DNA of 59,823 nucleotides from Fischerella thermalis PCC 7521 (GTDB lineage Bacteria; Cyanobacteriota; Cyanobacteriia; Cyanobacteriales; Nostocaceae). Positions 56,386 to 59,823 of the stretch are shown piece by piece. The notes under the pieces were generated by a model, which saw only the letters and a program-made list of their open reading frames with translations, was not told where the DNA came from and ran no database searches. The position numbers were made by a program, and so were the translations under genes. The DNA is taken from contig NZ_AJLL01000057.1 of the NCBI RefSeq assembly GCF_000317225.1, positions 1 through 59,823 on the forward strand, in the 5' to 3' direction. Numbering within the stretch: the stretch's first letter is position 1; each line of letters begins with the position of its first letter.

Positions 56386-56610
56386 ATGGGACTAATCAAC
56401 AGAATTCAAGAATTTGGCAAAGAAAAAGGTATCCCCAGCGCCAACAAATTTTGGCAAATCACTGGACTGCCAAGAGCAACTGCATTTAGGCTTTGGAGGG
56501 ATAGAAATATTTATCCAGATAGAGGAAGCGTTGAAGTTATTTGTAAAAAATTAAACGCCCAACCAGGTGATTTTTTGAATTACGTAGAGGAGGCTGATGA
56601 AATCAGTTAA
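56386..56610 (+). CDS. Small XRE/Cro-type HTH protein
   Basis: DNA-binding protein of 74 aa. The helix-turn-helix covers residues 18-63: SANKFWQITGLPRATAFRLW, then the Cro-type C-terminal helix VEVICKKLNAQPGDFLNYV. It resembles single-domain Cro/C1 regulators of cyanobacterial mobile or toxin-antitoxin loci, but no toxin is adjacent. It is convergent with the kinase-FGE gene, with 40 bp between stop codons. Confidence 0.75.
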   Translation: MGLINRIQEFGKEKGIPSANKFWQITGLPRATAFRLWRDRNIYPDRGSVEVICKKLNAQPGDFLNYVEEADEIS

Positions 56611-56650
56611 CAGTTATTAGTTCGTAACGGGTGGTGCGCTTTCGAGGAAT

Positions 56651-58510
56651 CTATCCAAAAGAAGTCGCCACAACCCGAAAACCACATATCCGTAATCCCC
56701 CATCCGCTTCGTTCCAGCTGCGACTGGCGCTACGGCAAAGTTCTGGACTAAAACTCCAAGAACCACCCCGCAATACCCGACGGTGCATATCTCCACCTAC
56801 TTCCCATACTGTTCCATCTGTAGGAGCGCCATCATAATTCTTATGCCAAGGATCAGCACACCATTCCCAAACTAGCCCATGCATATCGTATAAGCCAAAG
56901 GCATTTGCCACACCAAAACTACCTACAGGTGTTGTTTCTTTGCGATATTTACTTTTGATTTCTGAAGATTCGCCGCTACTACAATTAGCTAACTCAGAGG
57001 TAATTGTTTCACCAAAATGGAAAGGTGTTGTTGTACCTGCACGAGCTGCATATTCCCATTCGGCTTCGCTGGGTAAGCGATAATGTCGCCCGGTTTTTTT
57101 CCACAAACGCGCACAAAATTCCACTGCTTCATGCCAAGATACATTTTCTACTGGTCGATTAGCACCTTTGAATTTAGAGGGGTAAGGATTTAAAGACAGT
57201 TTAACTTTAGGTAAAGCTGCAACTGCTTTCCATTGGGCTTGTGTGACAGGATATTTTCCTATAAAAAAGGGTTCGACGGTGACTCGATGTTGCGGACGTT
57301 CATCAGCATCTCCTTCTTCTTCACTTGCACCCATCAAGAAGCTACCACCAGGAATGGCTACCATTTCCATAGTTACACCATGCCCTAAATCTTCTGTATA
57401 GTAATTGGCAGTGCGATAATCACGCTTAATTTCCCTACCTGTAGAGTCTACCGTTACTGTGTCAAATTCAAAAATTTCTAGAGCAGGAAATCCTGGTGTG
57501 ACTGATTGTGGTATTGTTGTCGATAATTGGGTTTGGTGTGGCGTGAATGTTGGCGATGTTGTAGATACAACAGGTAATGAAAAAAATGATTTTTGGGGAT
57601 TTAAATCTTTGAGAACTTCTGCTGCTGATTGATACCTTTCTGAGGCTAAATGTTTCAGCAATTTATCTAAAATATTTCCTAAATCTTCACTGACACTAAT
57701 CCCTTTTTCTGCAAGAATTTCCCGCCATAACCATTTACAAGTCATAGGGTCAAAAAGGCGGTCATGAATTTGACCATAAGCATCTCGTACAGGTAAACAG
57801 CCAGTTAAGAGCCGCGCACAAGTCACTCCTAAAGCATACAAATCACTGGCATGACAAGCAAAGCCTGCCATTTGTTCACTGGGTGCATAACCAAGTGTAT
57901 AAAGCACTGTAGCTTGTCTAGCTAAACTTGTTTGCGTAACTTGTTTAGCGCCACCAAAATCAATCAATACTAGTTTGCCATCGCTTTGACGACGAATAAT
58001 ATTTTCTGGCTTAATATCACGATGAATGACATTGCGCGCATGGATAAATTCTAAAACAGGTAATAAGTCAGTTAAAAGTTCTCGGATTTTTTCTTCAGTA
58101 AAAGCTTGTTGACTTACTTCTGCAAAAAGGGTATTTCCTTGAATAAATTCTTGTACTAAATACAAGCTTGTACCTTGTTCAAAGTAAGCTAATAATCTCG
58201 GAATTTGTAGATGATTTTCTCCGAGTTCATACAGTCGAAAAGCCTCTTCTTTGAATAATTCTGCTGCTTTAGTGCGTTCAGATGTGCCATGAACTTGTGG
58301 AAAAAATTGTTTGATGACGCAGGGAGCATTAAGTCTATCAATGTCTTCTGCTGCATAAGTTCTGCTAAACCCGCCTTCGCCTAACAATCTTGATACGTGG
58401 TAGCGGTTGCGTAACAATTCACCAAAGTTGCTTTGTCCGCAACTAATGCAAAACCTATTGTCATCAGCATTGAAGGGATTTGAGCAATTGGGATTTTGGC
58501 AGATTTGCAT
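56651..58510 (-). CDS. Zinc-ribbon Ser/Thr kinase fused to an FGE-sulfatase domain
   Basis: Fusion of 619 aa. Residues 4-25 are a four-Cys zinc ribbon (C4, C9, C21, C24). The kinase covers about 34-305: LLGEGGFSRTYAAEDI, VIKQF, HRDIKPENII (about 163) and DFGGAKQ (about 185), all catalytic residues present. After a linker, residues about 375-619 form a formylglycine-generating-enzyme/C-type-lectin-fold domain (GGSFLMGASEEEGD, YRLPSEAEWEYAARAG, GLVWEWCADPW, RVLRGGSWSFSPELCRSASR, GFRVVATSFG). Catalytic FGE cysteines are not evident, so the domain is probably a ligand-binding fold. Its last 50 residues resemble the variable region of diversity-generating-retroelement targets (see findings). Substrates are unknown. 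Confidence 0.88.
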   Translation of the reverse strand: MQICQNPNCSNPFNADDNRFCISCGQSNFGELLRNRYHVSRLLGEGGFSRTYAAEDIDRLNAPCVIKQFFPQVHGTSERTKAAELFKEEAFRLYELGENHLQIPRLLAYFEQGTSLYLVQEFIQGNTLFAEVSQQAFTEEKIRELLTDLLPVLEFIHARNVIHRDIKPENIIRRQSDGKLVLIDFGGAKQVTQTSLARQATVLYTLGYAPSEQMAGFACHASDLYALGVTCARLLTGCLPVRDAYGQIHDRLFDPMTCKWLWREILAEKGISVSEDLGNILDKLLKHLASERYQSAAEVLKDLNPQKSFFSLPVVSTTSPTFTPHQTQLSTTIPQSVTPGFPALEIFEFDTVTVDSTGREIKRDYRTANYYTEDLGHGVTMEMVAIPGGSFLMGASEEEGDADERPQHRVTVEPFFIGKYPVTQAQWKAVAALPKVKLSLNPYPSKFKGANRPVENVSWHEAVEFCARLWKKTGRHYRLPSEAEWEYAARAGTTTPFHFGETITSELANCSSGESSEIKSKYRKETTPVGSFGVANAFGLYDMHGLVWEWCADPWHKNYDGAPTDGTVWEVGGDMHRRVLRGGSWSFSPELCRSASRSWNEADGGLRICGFRVVATSFG

Positions 58511-58900
58511 AGCCGAGCCAGGGATTACATCTTTTCGAGAGCAGGCCCAATACTATCTATATCGAAAACAGATATGTGGACAAATAAGCATGAGTATTAG
58601 TTCATCTGTTATGTTGCTCGTACAGAAGGTGATACAGATGAAGAAACCCTTTATTTATTTGTTTATCTGTACCTTAGAACTTTTTAAATATAAATAAATA
58701 TGAGCGTACGGTTTTCCGTTCTGAAGAGGATAATAGCTGAAGCGATCACTCTTGTCAAGCGCTAGTGTTGGGGAGGTGGGGGGGATGGGGAACTCGGGAC
58801 CCCCACGACCGATAGGGAGTGGGGATTAGGGGCAATGGGGAGATGGGGAGGTGAGGAGTGTGAGGAGAATAAATAGTGACTAATGACAATTAACCATTGA
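58511..58900. other. Intergenic region with a GC-rich repeat
   Basis: These 390 bp contain the kinase promoter region and, at 58768-58859, the intergenic copy of the repeat found inside menC (GGGAGTGGGGATTAGGGGCA and flanks). No gene is supported; a plus-strand frame at 58407-58697 is mostly antisense to the kinase. Confidence 0.6.
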
Positions 58901-59803
58901 CTATTGACTCTTTCTTTCTGAAGAAGCACGGATTAATTCAGCGATCAAAGCAACTGTTGCAGAGATTACAATTAAGATGACGCTCAAAGCATTAACATCG
59001 GGTTTTACTCCTGTTCTAATGCGACTAAAAATTTCCATTGGTAGAGTATTAGAACCACTACCAGCAGTAAAAGTAGCGATAAGAAAGTCATCCAAACTCA
59101 AGACAAATGCCAACAGACAACCGGCGATAATCCCAGGCATTAATTGAGGTAATAAAACTTTGATAAAAGCCTGCATCGGTGTAGCTCCTAAATCTAACGC
59201 AGCTTCTTCTAAATAGGGATCTAAATTAGTCAATCTCGCTGAAACAACTAAACCAATGTAAGCCAAACAAAATACAACATGAGCCGCCACAATAGTCCAT
59301 ACACTCAAAGAAATGCCAAGCAGAGGAATAGCGACCGCCGCGAGAAACACCAAAGTAGCAACAGCGATCGCAATATCGGGAATAATCAACGGTAGGTAAG
59401 AAATACCGCGATACAAAGCTTTACCAGGAAAATGATAGCGCCCCAACCCCACCGCCATTAAAGTTCCCAACACCGCCGATATACCCACAGCACAAAAGGC
59501 AACTATTAAACTATTTTTTAAAGCCAATAAAATTCGCTCATCACCAAACAGTTGACGATACCAATCTAGGGTGAACCCTTGCCAGGTAGCACCGTAAGGT
59601 GATTTATTGAAACTGTAAAAGCCAAGTACCAAAATTGGCAAATACATGAACACAAACATTAATAGCGAGAAAACCGCTTGCCAATATAAGACACGCGGTT
59701 TTTTTCGTAAATGAAATACGTCCACACCCGTAATTTTAATATTTATCCACCTTACCCATATCACAATAGCACAATTAAGCATAAAAATCAAAAAATTCCT
59801 CAC
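58901..59803 (-). CDS. potC: ABC transporter permease, PotC-like
   Basis: Inner-membrane permease of up to 300 aa with about six spans and the MetI-type EAA loop (EEAALDLGATPMQAFIKVLL, about residues 200-219). The best fit is PotC of spermidine/putrescine ABC importers (YRQLFGDERILLALKNSLIV, SLDDFLIATFTAGSGSNTLP). The start is uncertain: the frame begins at a GTG at 59803, and another GTG at 59725 would drop 26 hydrophobic residues. A frame entering from the window edge could end at 59800 with a GTGA overlap, as expected for an upstream potB, but only 24 bp are visible. Other operon genes are outside the window. Confidence 0.85.
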   Translation of the reverse strand: MRNFLIFMLNCAIVIWVRWINIKITGVDVFHLRKKPRVLYWQAVFSLLMFVFMYLPILVLGFYSFNKSPYGATWQGFTLDWYRQLFGDERILLALKNSLIVAFCAVGISAVLGTLMAVGLGRYHFPGKALYRGISYLPLIIPDIAIAVATLVFLAAVAIPLLGISLSVWTIVAAHVVFCLAYIGLVVSARLTNLDPYLEEAALDLGATPMQAFIKVLLPQLMPGIIAGCLLAFVLSLDDFLIATFTAGSGSNTLPMEIFSRIRTGVKPDVNALSVILIVISATVALIAELIRASSERKSQ

Positions 59804-59823
59804 CCAAAAAACTTAGTGCCTTC

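Noticed and set aside
56386-56610. Toxin-antitoxin pair
   Set aside because: The small HTH protein has no adjacent toxin-sized partner on the same strand.
56386-58510. A complete diversity-generating retroelement
   Set aside because: No reverse transcriptase, accessory protein or adenine-differing template repeat is present; only a candidate variable region remains.

Overview
The window comes from a cyanobacterium, most likely a filamentous, heterocyst-type (Nostocales) genome. It carries photosystem I genes (psaL, psaJ, psaF), a phylloquinone (vitamin K1) biosynthesis cluster, a ycf52-type acetyltransferase, a Tic22-like protein, frequent GCGATCGC (HIP1) octamers inside genes, and many short tandem heptamer repeats (GGTAATT, CCAATTA, CAACCAA, CAAAATC) between genes. 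The genus cannot be fixed from the sequence alone.

Layout. 1-1.8 kb: a terminator, a decayed IS4-type transposase and an RluE-like pseudouridine synthase. 1.9-7.6 kb: a signalling block with a double-PAS histidine kinase, a zinc-ribbon/pseudokinase/PP2C phosphatase, an FHA/zinc-ribbon Ser/Thr kinase and a DUF4327-like small protein. 8.3-11 kb: a sugar-nucleotide epimerase and a beta-lactamase-fold hydrolase. 11.7-18.8 kb: remA-gmk, psaL, psaF-psaJ, tsaD, an alpha/beta hydrolase, an ACT-domain protein and a GNAT acetyltransferase. 19-24.9 kb: tRNA-Pro(TGG), Tic22, prmC, a tsaC/Sua5 protein, a degenerate histidine kinase, a second GNAT and a membrane protein. 25-29.2 kb: secF, secD, pdhB and an HTH regulator with an AT-hook-like tail. 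29.7-38 kb: a KefB-type antiporter, hemB, a DUF4870 protein, prfC and a large M48-like pseudoprotease. 38.1-41.9 kb: a candidate small RNA, an RRM RNA-binding protein, a conserved hypothetical and a sucrose-phosphate-synthase-like GT4. 42.5-47.6 kb: a PEP-CTERM protein, an RqcH/NFACT protein, a Tat/lipobox Rieske protein and proA. 48.1-54.3 kb: menF, menA, menC, menE and a DHNA-CoA thioesterase. 54.5-59.8 kb: a PPC-domain protein, comF, a gene remnant, a small HTH protein, a zinc-ribbon/Ser-Thr kinase/FGE-sulfatase fusion and a PotC-like permease.

How it works together. The clearest theme is photosystem I: PSI subunits, the phylloquinone branch (the A1 cofactor), and a candidate sRNA at about 38.15-38.27 kb. 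That sRNA has the architecture and the RpaB-box-like promoter element expected of PsrR1, a regulator known to target PSI mRNAs. A second theme is Ser/Thr phospho-signalling, with catalytic and degenerate kinase domains beside each other. A third is active repeat invasion: two repeat families have entered the menC and menE reading frames without breaking them.

No CRISPR array, prophage, reverse transcriptase or complete insertion sequence was seen. The most interesting candidates are the sRNA, the repeat-derived insertions in menC and menE, the possible diversity-generating-retroelement target tail of the kinase-FGE protein, and the catalytically dead M48, kinase and histidine-kinase homologues.
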